Below, one piece after another: positions 23,801-30,458 of a DNA stretch of 32,090 nucleotides; within the stretch, counting starts at the first letter, position 1, and each line of letters opens with the position of its first letter. The DNA is from Hassallia byssoidea VB512170. GTDB taxonomy: Bacteria; Cyanobacteriota; Cyanobacteriia; Cyanobacteriales; Nostocaceae. A program made the translations under genes and the position numbers. The stretch is from NCBI RefSeq assembly GCF_000817785.2, contig NZ_JTCM02000073.1, forward strand, positions 1 through 32,090, in the 5' to 3' direction. The notes below the pieces were generated by a model, which searched no databases, was not told the DNA's origin, and worked only from the letters and a program-made list of their open reading frames with translations.

Positions 23801-24367
23801 CACCGTCAGTGCTAAAGGTTGCCGCTTTGTGGCTTCGAGAATCCGTGCTTCCTCTGCCTCAAAATCCAGCACAGGTTTGACATCCAGAGGCGAAGTTGCC
23901 ATAAACACAACTTGCAAAGCCCGGTTTTCTGCTTCCCCTTCAATGGTCAATTTTTTTACCGTGCTATCCGACACCCAGCGCACCGGGACAATAGCCGGGA
24001 CATGCTGCACCAAAAAGCGATTACCATCGTGCAGCACTTCCCAAGGCAGATGGTGTAGAGACGCGATTAATCGCGTCTCTACAGGCGTCCTGATCGCTAA
24101 AACAATCCCTTCCCCCCGATGCTTATCTAGCAACAGTTGCAGAGTGCGATCGCTTCCATCCAACCAGTTATACAACCGCCGTCCAGTTACTGTATAATCC
24201 TCTGGTAAATCCGCAACGTAATAATCTCGCTCCGCCAACTTAATCAAATCGGCGATTTCTGTTATGGAGAGCGATCGCTTCTGATACTGGTTGGGATTAT
24301 CAATAAAGTAACGTAGCTCTACGTAATTATCAGCAACTAACTTGAGGTCAAGGTGGAGCGTTTGCAC
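20819..24367 (-). CDS. CHAT protease-STAND NTPase-TPR protein (biological conflict system)
   Basis: A 1182-residue protein. The N-terminal CHAT caspase-like domain (about 1-360) has catalytic H218 (LTGHAT) and C262 (LSGCRTG). The central STAND/NB-ARC-type NTPase (about 390-640) has Walker A GMGGLGKSS (K420) and Walker B LLVLDDFE (D495-D496). A helical region follows, then about eight 40-residue TPR units from about 845 to 1160, several nearly identical (NLGLLKANTGQVEEALALYQQSLAITEQIGD type). STAND proteins oligomerise on ligand sensing; the CHAT protease is the likely effector. GTG 24367 is the start, as an in-frame TAG lies three codons upstream. Two repeat-derived segments are embedded in frame. 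It follows an EACC1-like gene by 82 bp. Defence or programmed-death function is inferred from architecture. Confidence 0.88.
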   Translation of the reverse strand: MQTLHLDLKLVADNYVELRYFIDNPNQYQKRSLSITEIADLIKLAERDYYVADLPEDYTVTGRRLYNWLDGSDRTLQLLLDKHRGEGIVLAIRTPVETRLIASLHHLPWEVLHDGNRFLVQHVPAIVPVRWVSDSTVKKLTIEGEAENRALQVVFMATSPLDVKPVLDFEAEEARILEATKRQPLALTVEESGCLSELGYLVDVYGKDYFDVLHLTGHATLQDGQPRFITETQIGEAYYASAGDIAQELQFRLPKLIFLSGCRTGQAGNSGSVPSMAEELLKSGAKAVLGWGQKVLDPDATAAAAALYEQLSAGKQITEALASTYQALIKNKARDWHLLRLYAAGNLPSSLVTPLRTRGRKPAPALSVSTEFLDPAGKVKVPTRESFVGRRRQLQSCLRVLTQSSDEVGVLIHGMGGLGKSSLAARLCDRLPNFQRVVWLGRIDEASLVSRLTEKLDDNEQRKSLQNYDEELRFRLKRVFQQLHEEAKPFLLVLDDFEGNLEPRNESYVLQSEAAEVMKALVWAIRENSISHRIIITCRYDFEFTQLQYFYKQPLDALQGADLQKKCDRLTAFSAKSQVDEALKSQAQKLADGNPRLLEWLDKLLAPHPLTPSPLARRGDRITQEKKRGDDGSVDVGAILNRLAADPVELREQVLAEALLQQMDTIMREMLSRGLVFELPVPREALAAVCDTIPNLEHYISRAVALGLLEVSHDEALRVPRILPVQLAEDREALHKQAAEVLYRLWWEEMENTSEEQRLEIHRLGLRGEVGKIAVEIAQRLARHWRKQSRFQEAVQLCKSTLELVGNYLVLYELTCSEQQLGEVSKAQEHYQQALDSCPAEDKTAKAAIIHNLGLLKANTGQVEEGIALCEQSLAITKQIGDASEQALMLNTLGLLKANTGQVEEALALYQQSLAITEQIGDVPSQAETLHNLGLLKAKTGKIEEALALYQQSLAITEQIGDVQLRAATLSNLGHLRGNRGEKEEAIALFQESLVLTERIGYVQGQAATLRHLGMLKADRGEIEEAIELFQKSFALAEQIGDIQFKAAALNQLGILKANRGEIEEAIALYEQSLALTEQISDVQGKATTLSNLGLLKANKGEIEEALALYQQSLALTEQIGHVQGKAMTLWRLGGVAEQQGDYNQALDYLQPALEILQRIQSPDAEAVRQMVATVQGLIRNS
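22507..22550 (-). repeat. G+C-rich hairpin repeat embedded in the CHAT gene
   Basis: CCCCTCCTCGC/GCGGGGAGGGGG-type arms read on the minus strand as the PHPLTPSPLARRGDR-coding repeat common in cyanobacterial intergenic DNA. Here it is in frame inside the NTPase-TPR linker, at about residues 605-622. This is followed by a charged linker (ITQEKKRGDDG). It was probably inserted and tolerated in a loop. Confidence 0.6.
24054..24083. repeat. 30-bp perfect palindrome inside the CHAT domain coding region
   Basis: TGTAGAGACGCGATT is followed directly by its exact reverse complement. It is in the CHAT domain and encodes residues VETRLIASL before LPWEVLHDG. The core GACGCGAT..ATCGCGTC recurs at 24431-24448 next to the end of the upstream gene, so it is a dispersed repeat exapted as coding sequence. 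Confidence 0.8.
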
Positions 24368-24430
24368 ATTCTTGCACTACAACTTTGAGACTTCAGTATT
24401 TACCTCAAGTCTATCACTCTCGATTCCGGA

Positions 24431-24448
24431 GACGCGATAAATCGCGTC
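24431..24448. repeat. GACGCGAT-AA-ATCGCGTC palindrome between the two conflict-system genes
   Basis: An 8-bp inverted repeat with a 2-nt centre, immediately after the stop codon of the 108-residue gene. It shares its core with the palindrome at 24054-24083. It may act as a transcript hairpin in the operon or just be a dispersed repeat. Confidence 0.7.
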
Positions 24449-24449
24449 A

Positions 24450-24776
24450 CTACGATTCTAAAATTTGGCGAATCTCTTCTAATGTTGCATCTTCTAAAAG
24501 GAGTCGTCTGCCATTGCGTCCGACAATCAACACCTTTTCAATTCTTTTACCAGATTGTTTCTGTTTATACTCTTGATACCACTTGCGGATTTGTTCAGCA
24601 ATGGCGATCGCTCCCCCAACAATACCAACGATGCTAGCAACAGTTGCGATTACTCCCTCTCTTTCTGGTGCTTCTGAACTCACCTTATAGTTACCTGAGA
24701 TACCGGGAATTGCCAAAAGCGCTTCTGTTGCTGCGATCGCATCTTCACCCTCAATCGCCAACCGAATTTCTGCCAT
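24450..24776 (-). CDS. EACC1-like small protein (effector-associated constant component)
   Basis: A 108-residue protein with an N-terminal acidic region (EIRLAIEGEDAIAATEALLAIPG), a hydrophobic glycine-rich helix at about 42-62 (VIATVASIVGIVGGAIAIAEQ), a basic segment, and a C-terminal beta-hairpin-like part ending EDATLEEIRQILES. This pattern matches what I know of EACC1 proteins, constant components encoded beside variable effector-NTPase genes in bacterial conflict systems. It precedes the CHAT-STAND-TPR gene by 82 bp on the same strand. An AGGTAAAG Shine-Dalgarno-like stretch precedes the ATG. Assignment rests on sequence pattern and context, without alignment. Confidence 0.68.
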   Translation of the reverse strand: MAEIRLAIEGEDAIAATEALLAIPGISGNYKVSSEAPEREGVIATVASIVGIVGGAIAIAEQIRKWYQEYKQKQSGKRIEKVLIVGRNGRRLLLEDATLEEIRQILES

Positions 24777-24902
24777 ACTTTACCTGCAAGCATATCCAAT
24801 CCAGGCTTATTTTCAATAATACCACCAGAGCGATCGGCGTTTCTCGGTCATTAATTATTTATTATTACTAGCTGTAAAATCCCCCCAGTCCCCCTTGTCC
24901 AC

Positions 24903-24945
24903 GCCAGATGCTTCAAGTCGGGCATTGCCCGCCCAACGCACTGGC
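24903..24945 (-). repeat. Structured repeat copy D
   Basis: On the minus strand GCCAGTGC pairs with GCA-t-CTGGC around a 26-nt interior with the hairpin CGGGC-aat-GCCCG. Homologous to the copies at 18261, 28536 and 28728. Heptamer-like CCCCCTTG/CCCCCACT runs flank it (24885-24900 and 24953-25010). Confidence 0.75.
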
Positions 24946-25005
24946 TCCACCAGTCCCCCTTGCCCCCTTGTCCCCCACTCCCCCACTCCCCCACTCCCCC
25001 CCTCC

Positions 25006-25647
25006 TCATCTCCCCAAATTCCCCTGTCGTTCGCACCGAAAACCGCGTTGCTGCCAATCTTGCATATTTACTTCAGTTAGTCTAGTCACATTTGAACATT
25101 CTGGCTGAATAAATTGACTTAAACCTGCCCACAACAAGCTGCGGGTTACATCTGCTGAGGTTTTCAACCAAGACTCACGATTACCAGGAATGCCTTTTTC
25201 CTCAACAATCACAGGTTCTACCCAAATACCATGAGCACCTAAAAGAATTTGTCCTAGCCATTTCGCTCTTGGTAAGTGAGTTGCGGAAGTAATAAGCATG
25301 ACTTTATGCACTCCCAAACGACGCAAAATAGGAATACCATAATAGAAATTTTCAAAGGTGGAATCGGCACAATTTTCTAACCAAACATTTTGTATAGGTG
25401 CTACTTCTCGTTGAAAAATCAGCCAAATACAAGGGTCTTGAGAACCACGAGAAATTAAAATCGGCGTTTCGGGAGATTGTTTTGCTTGTTGGGCAACATA
25501 AATTTCTCTAGTAATGCTGCCACCAAGTACAAAAAAGCCATCTACTGGCGAGGATGACGCATTCAGTAGAGTTATAGTCATAAAAATCAGCCAAATAGCC
25601 AACACAGCACATAAACTCAGAGATAACTTTTGTAACATTTGCCACAT
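25006..25647 (-). CDS. YdcF/DUF218 family protein, membrane-anchored
   Basis: A 213-residue protein. An N-terminal hydrophobic helix at about 7-29 (LSLSLCAVLAIWLIFMTITLLNA) anchors it, and the remainder matches DUF218 (SanA/ElyC/YdcF): VDGFFVLGGSITREIYVAQQ, TPILISRGSQD, then VMLITSATHLPRA. Family members are tied to cell-envelope processes, with unclear chemistry. The last 15 or so residues run into the repeat-rich intergenic region and may be poorly conserved. It is divergent from ctpB across 386 bp. Confidence 0.8.
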   Translation of the reverse strand: MWQMLQKLSLSLCAVLAIWLIFMTITLLNASSSPVDGFFVLGGSITREIYVAQQAKQSPETPILISRGSQDPCIWLIFQREVAPIQNVWLENCADSTFENFYYGIPILRRLGVHKVMLITSATHLPRAKWLGQILLGAHGIWVEPVIVEEKGIPGNRESWLKTSADVTRSLLWAGLSQFIQPECSNVTRLTEVNMQDWQQRGFRCERQGNLGR

Positions 25648-26033
25648 TTTGCAGATTTTTATCCTATCTTCGATGAATGTTTTTTAGTAAAAATACGTCT
25701 GATGGCACACGCACTTCAAAGCTAAGAAAGGATTTTGTCCTACAGACATACACTTAAGCAGAAGCTAGTGCTATCTTATTAAAAGTAATTGAGGATGAGA
25801 GGACGACACACAGCTATAGTGTCAATAATTAAGATTAACCTTCCGGAAAGAGATGACAAACGGAAGGATAATTGTTAAAAAGTAACGCAGTGCTTTAGCC
25901 GAATTTAAAGGGCAAAATTATGAAGTAATTGTAGCTTTATAAGCACAAAACCGATAAATTTCTGGTAGATTTCAAACATATTGCCAGATTGCTAAACTGT
26001 CAAAAACACAATTATTCCAGCTGATATACATAC
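25648..26033. promoter_or_regulatory. Divergent intergenic region (DUF218 gene / ctpB) with inverted repeat
   Basis: No gene is seen. The clearest structure is an imperfect inverted repeat, ATTAaCCTTCCG (25834-25845) with CGGAAGGaTAAT (25861-25872), 11 of 12 positions pairing with a 15-nt loop, about 160 bp before ctpB. It could be an operator or leader hairpin. No confident -10/-35 pair was assigned. Confidence 0.4.
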
Positions 26034-27371
26034 ATGAACCAATCTGCGAAACGTTCCTCGCCGCTCCAAGTAGCCTTGATTGGTGGAGCGATCGCCACAA
26101 CAGCAACATTGTCTGTGTTCGGTCAAGCGTGGTGTCGCTCCGTCCGCGCCGCCTTACAAGATAGCCCAAAAGCGATCGTAGACCAAGTGTGGCAACTAGT
26201 AAATCGTGAATATGTTGATGGCAAATTTAATCAACAAGATTGGCAAGCAACCAGACAAACCCTTTTAAGTAAAAATTATTCTTCTCGTGACGAAGCTTAC
26301 ACAGCCATCCGAGAAGCTTTAAAAAAATTGGGCGATCCTTACACTCGGTTCATGGACCCGAAACAGTATGACGCCCTCACCAGCCAAACATCTGGGGAAG
26401 TTTCGGGTATTGGCATTCGGATGGAACTGAATGAAAAAACCAAGCGACTCACCGTTGTCGAAGCGATCGAAAATTCGCCAGCACTCAAAGCAGGTATCAA
26501 AGCCGGCGATGAGATTTTAGCAATTGACGGCAAACCCATACATGACCTGAAAGTAGAAGACGCATCTAAGCTGATTCGCGGTAAAGCGGGTACTGCTATA
26601 GTATTGCGGCTGGCACGTCAGGGTCAAAGAGAAATGGATGTTAGGCTGACACGAGCCACCATTGAAGTGCCAACGGTGAAATATACCCTCAAGCGAGAAG
26701 GCTCAAAGCGTGTTGGCTATATCAAATTGCGAGAGTTCAGCGCTCACGCTGCCGATCAAATGCGGCGAGCAATTCGCGATTTGAACGGTCAGCAAGTTGA
26801 TAGTTACGTCTTAGATTTGCGCGGAAATCCCGGCGGCTTGTTGCAGGCAAGTATTGAAATTGCTCGCATGTGGATAGCTGATGGCGGGATTGTCAAGACA
26901 GTAGACCGTGTGGGAGGAACTGAACTCAGCAAGGCAAATAACACTGCGATTACAAAACGTCCCTTGGCGGTACTGATAGATAATAATTCAGCCAGTGCTA
27001 GTGAAATTCTCACAGGCGCACTCAAGGATAATAAGCGAGCGGTAGTTGTTGGTAGTCAAAGCTTTGGTAAAGCCTTGGTACAGTCAGTGCATGAACTGCC
27101 AGACGGTTCCGGCGTAGCCATCACCATTGCCCATTACTACACCCCTGAAGGAACAGACATTAACCATAAAGGTATTACCCCTGATATCAAGATAGATTTG
27201 TCAGACGCGCAAGAGCGTCAGTTGGCGATTAATCCAAATTTGGTGGCGACTCAAAACGATCCGCAATATGCGCGAGCGATCGCCGCTTTATCCAGCAGAA
27301 ACTTCGCCCAACCCCCAGCAAATCAACGGTCAAAACCGTTGAGCGTTCGCGCCTCAGATTTGAAATTTTAG
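26034..27371 (+). CDS. ctpB: Carboxyl-terminal processing peptidase (S41), CtpB-type
   Basis: A 445-residue protease. A hydrophobic N-terminal segment at about 11-30 (LQVALIGGAIATTATLSVFG) is a likely export signal or anchor. A PDZ domain follows at about 118-205 (SGIGIRMEL...GIKAGDEILAIDG). The S41 domain has catalytic S321 in NSASASE and K346 in SFGKALVQ. Cyanobacteria have three paralogues (CtpA, CtpB, CtpC); the N-terminus and the ALQDSPKAIVDQVWQLVNREYVDG stretch fit CtpB best from memory. CtpA processes D1; CtpB substrates are less clear. The glycosyltransferase gene follows after 84 bp. The paralogue choice is moderately sure, the family is certain. Confidence 0.85.
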   Translation: MNQSAKRSSPLQVALIGGAIATTATLSVFGQAWCRSVRAALQDSPKAIVDQVWQLVNREYVDGKFNQQDWQATRQTLLSKNYSSRDEAYTAIREALKKLGDPYTRFMDPKQYDALTSQTSGEVSGIGIRMELNEKTKRLTVVEAIENSPALKAGIKAGDEILAIDGKPIHDLKVEDASKLIRGKAGTAIVLRLARQGQREMDVRLTRATIEVPTVKYTLKREGSKRVGYIKLREFSAHAADQMRRAIRDLNGQQVDSYVLDLRGNPGGLLQASIEIARMWIADGGIVKTVDRVGGTELSKANNTAITKRPLAVLIDNNSASASEILTGALKDNKRAVVVGSQSFGKALVQSVHELPDGSGVAITIAHYYTPEGTDINHKGITPDIKIDLSDAQERQLAINPNLVATQNDPQYARAIAALSSRNFAQPPANQRSKPLSVRASDLKF

Positions 27372-27455
27372 ATTTAGAGTAAATATGATACTGCGGATTT
27401 ACAATTTCGGACTGGGAATAATAATAATTAACCCCATCCCCAAAATCATAAATCC

Positions 27456-28421
27456 ATGAATCATCAACCACTTGACACCACCACCAACACTTTTTTCCCT
27501 CATGTGTCGGTAGTGGTGCCTATATATAATGGTGAATTTGACTTACCAGATTTAATTTCTTGTCTGTTAGCGCAAACTTACCCAAAACAGCAGGTTGAGT
27601 ATTTGCTGGTAGACAATAACAGTAGCGATCGCACTCGAACTTTCTTAGAAACAGCCGCCGAACATTGCCCAATTACAATTCGTCCTTTAAGCGAAAATGA
27701 AATTCAAAGCTCTTACGCTGCCCGCAATACAGGCATTCGCGCTGCTAAGAGTGAAATAATTGCCTTCACTGATGCTGATTGCCGTCCGCAACATCAATGG
27801 TTAGAAGCATTAGTACAGCCTTTTGTCAACCAAGATGTGACAATTGTCGCCGGAGAAATTGCGGCGTTACCAGGCAAAACGCTTCTAGAACAATACGCCG
27901 ATCGCCAAGATACTTTATCACAAAAGCACACCCTCGCCCATAAATTTTGTCCATACGGTCAAACCGCTAATTTAGCAATTCGACGCATCGCATTTGAAAA
28001 AGCAGGTTTGTTCCGTCCTTATCTGACCACTGGTGGCGATGCTGACATGTGCTGGCGAATTCTAAGAGAAAACATCGGGCGTTTAGAATTTTCACCAAGA
28101 GCGATCGTCCAGCATCGCCACCGCGCTACACTCAAAGAACTAGAAAGTCAATGGCGGCGCTATGGACGCTCAAATCGCTATTTACACGAACTGCACGGTA
28201 TTGAATTGATGCGCGAGACCACGGCAAAAGAATACGGCTATCTGTTGCTGCGTTGGTTGTTGAAAGAAATACCAAAAAATAGCCTTCAAGCGATCGCCCG
28301 TAAAGCCAGCCTTGTAGACTTATTAAGTACACCCATTGGTTTATTCACTTCAAGAGCGCGTTACTCTGGGCAAAAAGATGCCCAATTGCCAGAAAAAGCC
28401 AAAATCATTGATTGGCTGTGA
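27456..28421 (+). CDS. Family 2 glycosyltransferase
   Basis: A 321-residue GT-A-fold enzyme. The N-terminal strand VSVVVPIYNGEFDLPDLI and EYLLVDNNSSD bind the nucleotide sugar, and D106-A-D108 (FTDADCRP) coordinates the metal. TGGDADMCWRI and QHRHR fit the acceptor/catalytic half. No transmembrane segment is visible apart from a modest hydrophobic stretch near the C-terminus (YGYLLLRWLLK). Substrate is unknown; exopolysaccharide or envelope glycan synthesis is plausible. It follows ctpB by 84 bp in the same direction and is followed by repeat DNA. Confidence 0.9.
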   Translation: MNHQPLDTTTNTFFPHVSVVVPIYNGEFDLPDLISCLLAQTYPKQQVEYLLVDNNSSDRTRTFLETAAEHCPITIRPLSENEIQSSYAARNTGIRAAKSEIIAFTDADCRPQHQWLEALVQPFVNQDVTIVAGEIAALPGKTLLEQYADRQDTLSQKHTLAHKFCPYGQTANLAIRRIAFEKAGLFRPYLTTGGDADMCWRILRENIGRLEFSPRAIVQHRHRATLKELESQWRRYGRSNRYLHELHGIELMRETTAKEYGYLLLRWLLKEIPKNSLQAIARKASLVDLLSTPIGLFTSRARYSGQKDAQLPEKAKIIDWL

Positions 28422-28422
28422 C

Positions 28423-28453
28423 GATTTTGGATTTTGGATTTTGGATTTTGGAT
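28423..28453. repeat. GATTTTG heptamer repeats
   Basis: Four GATTTTG units plus GAT directly after the glycosyltransferase stop. The same unit occurs at 922-946. Confidence 0.85.
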
Positions 28454-28535
28454 TCTGCATTGGGCATGGGGGAGCCAGTGCGTAGGCATCGGCAGCGCGG
28501 TCTTCTCCCTTTGGGAGAGGCTAACGCCAAGGTCC

Positions 28536-28576
28536 GGCAGTGCGTTGGGCGGGTTTCCCGACTTGAAGCACCTGCC
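28536..28576 (+). repeat. Structured repeat copy A
   Basis: GGCAGTGC pairs with GCA-c-CTGCC around a 24-nt interior with the hairpin CGGG-ttt-CCCG. The outer pair is G-C here (GGCAG/CTGCC) and C-G in copies at 18261 and 24903 (GCCAG/CTGGY). Confidence 0.75.
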
Positions 28577-28727
28577 GTGGTTCCCCCCACTCGCTGTTGC
28601 CGCAAGGGTTTCCCGGCAGACGCGCAACTGGCGTCATGGGGCATAGGTTTGGCTGTGCCGTGCGGAGGTCACGAACGTTGAGGCACCTGCCGTCATCGGG
28701 CATTGGTAATAATTCTTTCCCTTTCAC

Positions 28728-28768
28728 GGCAGGTGCTACAACGGGGGGAACCCCCGCAACGCACTGCC
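28728..28768 (-). repeat. Structured repeat copy B (inverted relative to copy A)
   Basis: On the minus strand GGCAGTGC pairs with GCA-c-CTGCC around a 24-nt interior with the hairpin GGGGG-tt-CCCCC. It lies opposite copy A, so A and B could also pair with each other over 190 bp. Confidence 0.75.
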
Positions 28769-28870
28769 TCCCCTTTCCCCTTTTCCCCTCTTCAATAAGC
28801 CCATCCCCCATTACCCAGTACTACCTAATTTCCGCTAAATTTAATAAAAGTAGTGTCAAGGAAACTTTAG

Positions 28871-29566
28871 ATGTCAGCACAACTGTTACTGGTGGATGAT
28901 GAACCGGGATTGCGTGAAGCCGTCAAGGATTATTTGCAAGAAAGCGGTTTCAGCGTTCAAGTTGCCAGTAACGCCCGTGAGGGGTGGGACTTGATGCAGC
29001 AAACCATACCTGATTTAGTGATTTCGGACGTCATGATGCCTCAGGTAGATGGCTATCAGTTTTTAAAGCAACTGCGGTCAGACCCCCGCTTTAAAACGCT
29101 GCCGGTGGTCTTTTTAACGGCAAAAGGAATGACAAGCGATCGGATTCAAGGTTATCAAGCTGGTGTTGATGCTTATCTACCCAAGCCTTTCGATCCGGAT
29201 GAATTAGTCGCAATCATCGAAAACTTACTTATCCGTCGCACTGCCAAGCCTCATGCTACAGGTGAAGAGGGAGAAACGTTTGATATTGCTGAACTTGCGA
29301 ATCAGATTGCCCAAATTAAAGCGTTGTTAACTCAAAAAAGTGCGATCGCTCAATCTCCTGCCCCTTTTACCATCGACTTGACCCCCAGAGAACAAAGTGT
29401 TTTAAATTTGGTCGCTGAAGGGCTAATGAACAAAGAAATTGCCCGTCGTTTGGAAACCAGCGTCCGCAACGTGGAAAAGTACGTCAGTCGTTTGTTTAGT
29501 AAAACAGGCACGAACAGCCGTACTGAATTAGTTCGTTTTGCTTTAGAACACGGTCTTGCTAAGTAG
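28871..29566 (+). CDS. NarL/LuxR-type response regulator (Ycf29-like)
   Basis: A 231-residue two-domain regulator. The receiver (1-120) has D9-D10, phosphoacceptor D53 (ISDVMMP), T83 and K105 (YLPKPF). A linker with a short helix (ELANQIAQIKALLTQKSAI) leads to a LuxR-type helix-turn-helix at about 168-228 (LTPREQSVLNLVAEGL, NKEIARRLETSVRNVEKYVSRLFSKTG). The FLTAKGMTSDRIQGYQAGVDAYLPKPFDPDEL stretch resembles Ycf29, the regulator family also found in red algal plastids; this is from memory. No kinase gene is adjacent, so the partner is unknown. Confidence 0.88.
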   Translation: MSAQLLLVDDEPGLREAVKDYLQESGFSVQVASNAREGWDLMQQTIPDLVISDVMMPQVDGYQFLKQLRSDPRFKTLPVVFLTAKGMTSDRIQGYQAGVDAYLPKPFDPDELVAIIENLLIRRTAKPHATGEEGETFDIAELANQIAQIKALLTQKSAIAQSPAPFTIDLTPREQSVLNLVAEGLMNKEIARRLETSVRNVEKYVSRLFSKTGTNSRTELVRFALEHGLAK

Positions 29567-29570
29567 TCAT

Positions 29571-29618
29571 GAGTTATTTGTCATTAGTCACTAGTTTTTG
29601 ACTTTGGACAAATGACTC
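29571..29618 (+). terminator. Composite hairpin after the response regulator
   Basis: GAGTTATTTGTC (29571-29582) pairs with GACAAATGACTC (29607-29618) at 11 of 12 positions, and inside it AGTCA/TGACT (29586-29590, 29599-29603) forms a second stem. It begins 5 bases after the stop codon. There is no T-run, so termination is only probable. Confidence 0.4.
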
Positions 29619-30179
29619 TTGCCTAGAGGGGCATCTTTATTTGGTTGAAAACAAAAAATCGGTTAAATGCATCCGGTTGAATTTGCGTTCTTCTGGCTAT
29701 GTCAGTAAACAGCTAAGTAATACTTAGATAAAACAGACACCCCTGGTAATGTCTCAAACTTTAGATAACCGATATCTAATGGCAATAGTTACTAGCTTAG
29801 ACTTCGTTTAGTAGGAGTAATCTCGTTTGAGCAATAACGTGCGAAAAATACATCTTCAAAAACCGTAACTTCAACTGTTCTGGGTATAAAAGCATAGTAG
29901 GCACCCAATCGTATCCGTAGTGCAATCCTGTTAGGGCTACTGTAAACGCCATCGCGACTTAACCTGAAAAGCCTAATTAAATCGGCTGACAAATAGAGTG
30001 TAGTAATTCTTTGTTCGCCTGATGGTCAGTTTAAACAAGCCAACGAAAGAAGTGAGCGTAAATAGGCAAATGGTTAAACTTAAAAAAATCACCATTTTCT
30101 GCCCGACGTATGAGTTGCTACTCCTGAAATAAAATAAACACTCTTAGCGTCTCCTGTACAGACGCGACCGCGAAGGTCT
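29619..30179. other. Intergenic region, no supported gene
   Basis: About 560 bases without a convincing coding frame. A TTG-initiated 66-codon minus-strand frame (29792-29992) has no recognised homology or ribosome-binding site. AACCTGAAAAGCC-AATTAAAT (about 29961-29981) resembles a stretch at about 20774-20793. A decayed GACGCG..GTCTCTAC repeat lies at about 30154-30181, related to the palindrome at 24054. Confidence 0.4.
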
Positions 30180-30458
30180 CTACTGATTAGTCTCAGTATT
30201 TCGCAATCGCATCAGTTGACGACGCATTTGCGGTGAGGCTTTAAATTCAGACACCTCCTGTGCTTTGACAGACGCGTGCAGGGTTTCTAGGAACTCGTCA
30301 GACCCTTCTGTTAAAGCTTCTAGCAGCACCTGCAACAGTTGATCGCGATCGCTTAATATACTCTTTTCCTCAATCATTCGGAACTTGAGATGAATTTCGC
30401 ACTCATAAACACTTACATCGATGTTATTTACCTGACATGGTAATGCTTTGGAGTTCAT
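30180..30458 (-). CDS. Npun_R1517-like putative heterocyst differentiation regulator
   Basis: A 92-residue soluble protein starting MNSKALPCQVNN, with a predicted strand-rich N-terminus (VSVYECEIHLKFRMIEEKS) and helical C-terminus (DRDQLLQVLLEALTEGSDEFLETL, then MRRQLMRLRN). From memory this matches the small protein family named after Npun_R1517, annotated as a heterocyst differentiation transcriptional regulator, restricted to filamentous cyanobacteria. No DNA-binding motif is obvious. It is divergent from ndhM over 1.1 kb, an unusually long upstream region. The family call is moderately sure; regulatory function is only by annotation. Confidence 0.65.
   Translation of the reverse strand: MNSKALPCQVNNIDVSVYECEIHLKFRMIEEKSILSDRDQLLQVLLEALTEGSDEFLETLHASVKAQEVSEFKASPQMRRQLMRLRNTETNQ

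Larger units (their letters stand above)
28454..28870. other. Repeat-dense intergenic region before the response regulator
   Basis: No gene is supported. It contains a truncated GGAGCCAGTGCGT start (28471-28483), a TCTCCC-ttt-GGGAGA hairpin (28504-28518), structured repeat copies A and B, and degenerate related units in between. Pyrimidine-rich CCCCTTTCC units are at about 28768-28792. An AGGA at about 28858-28862 may be the Shine-Dalgarno for the gene at 28871. Confidence 0.6.

Noticed and set aside
29792-29992. 66-codon minus-strand frame
   Set aside because: TTG start, no ribosome-binding site and no recognised similarity.
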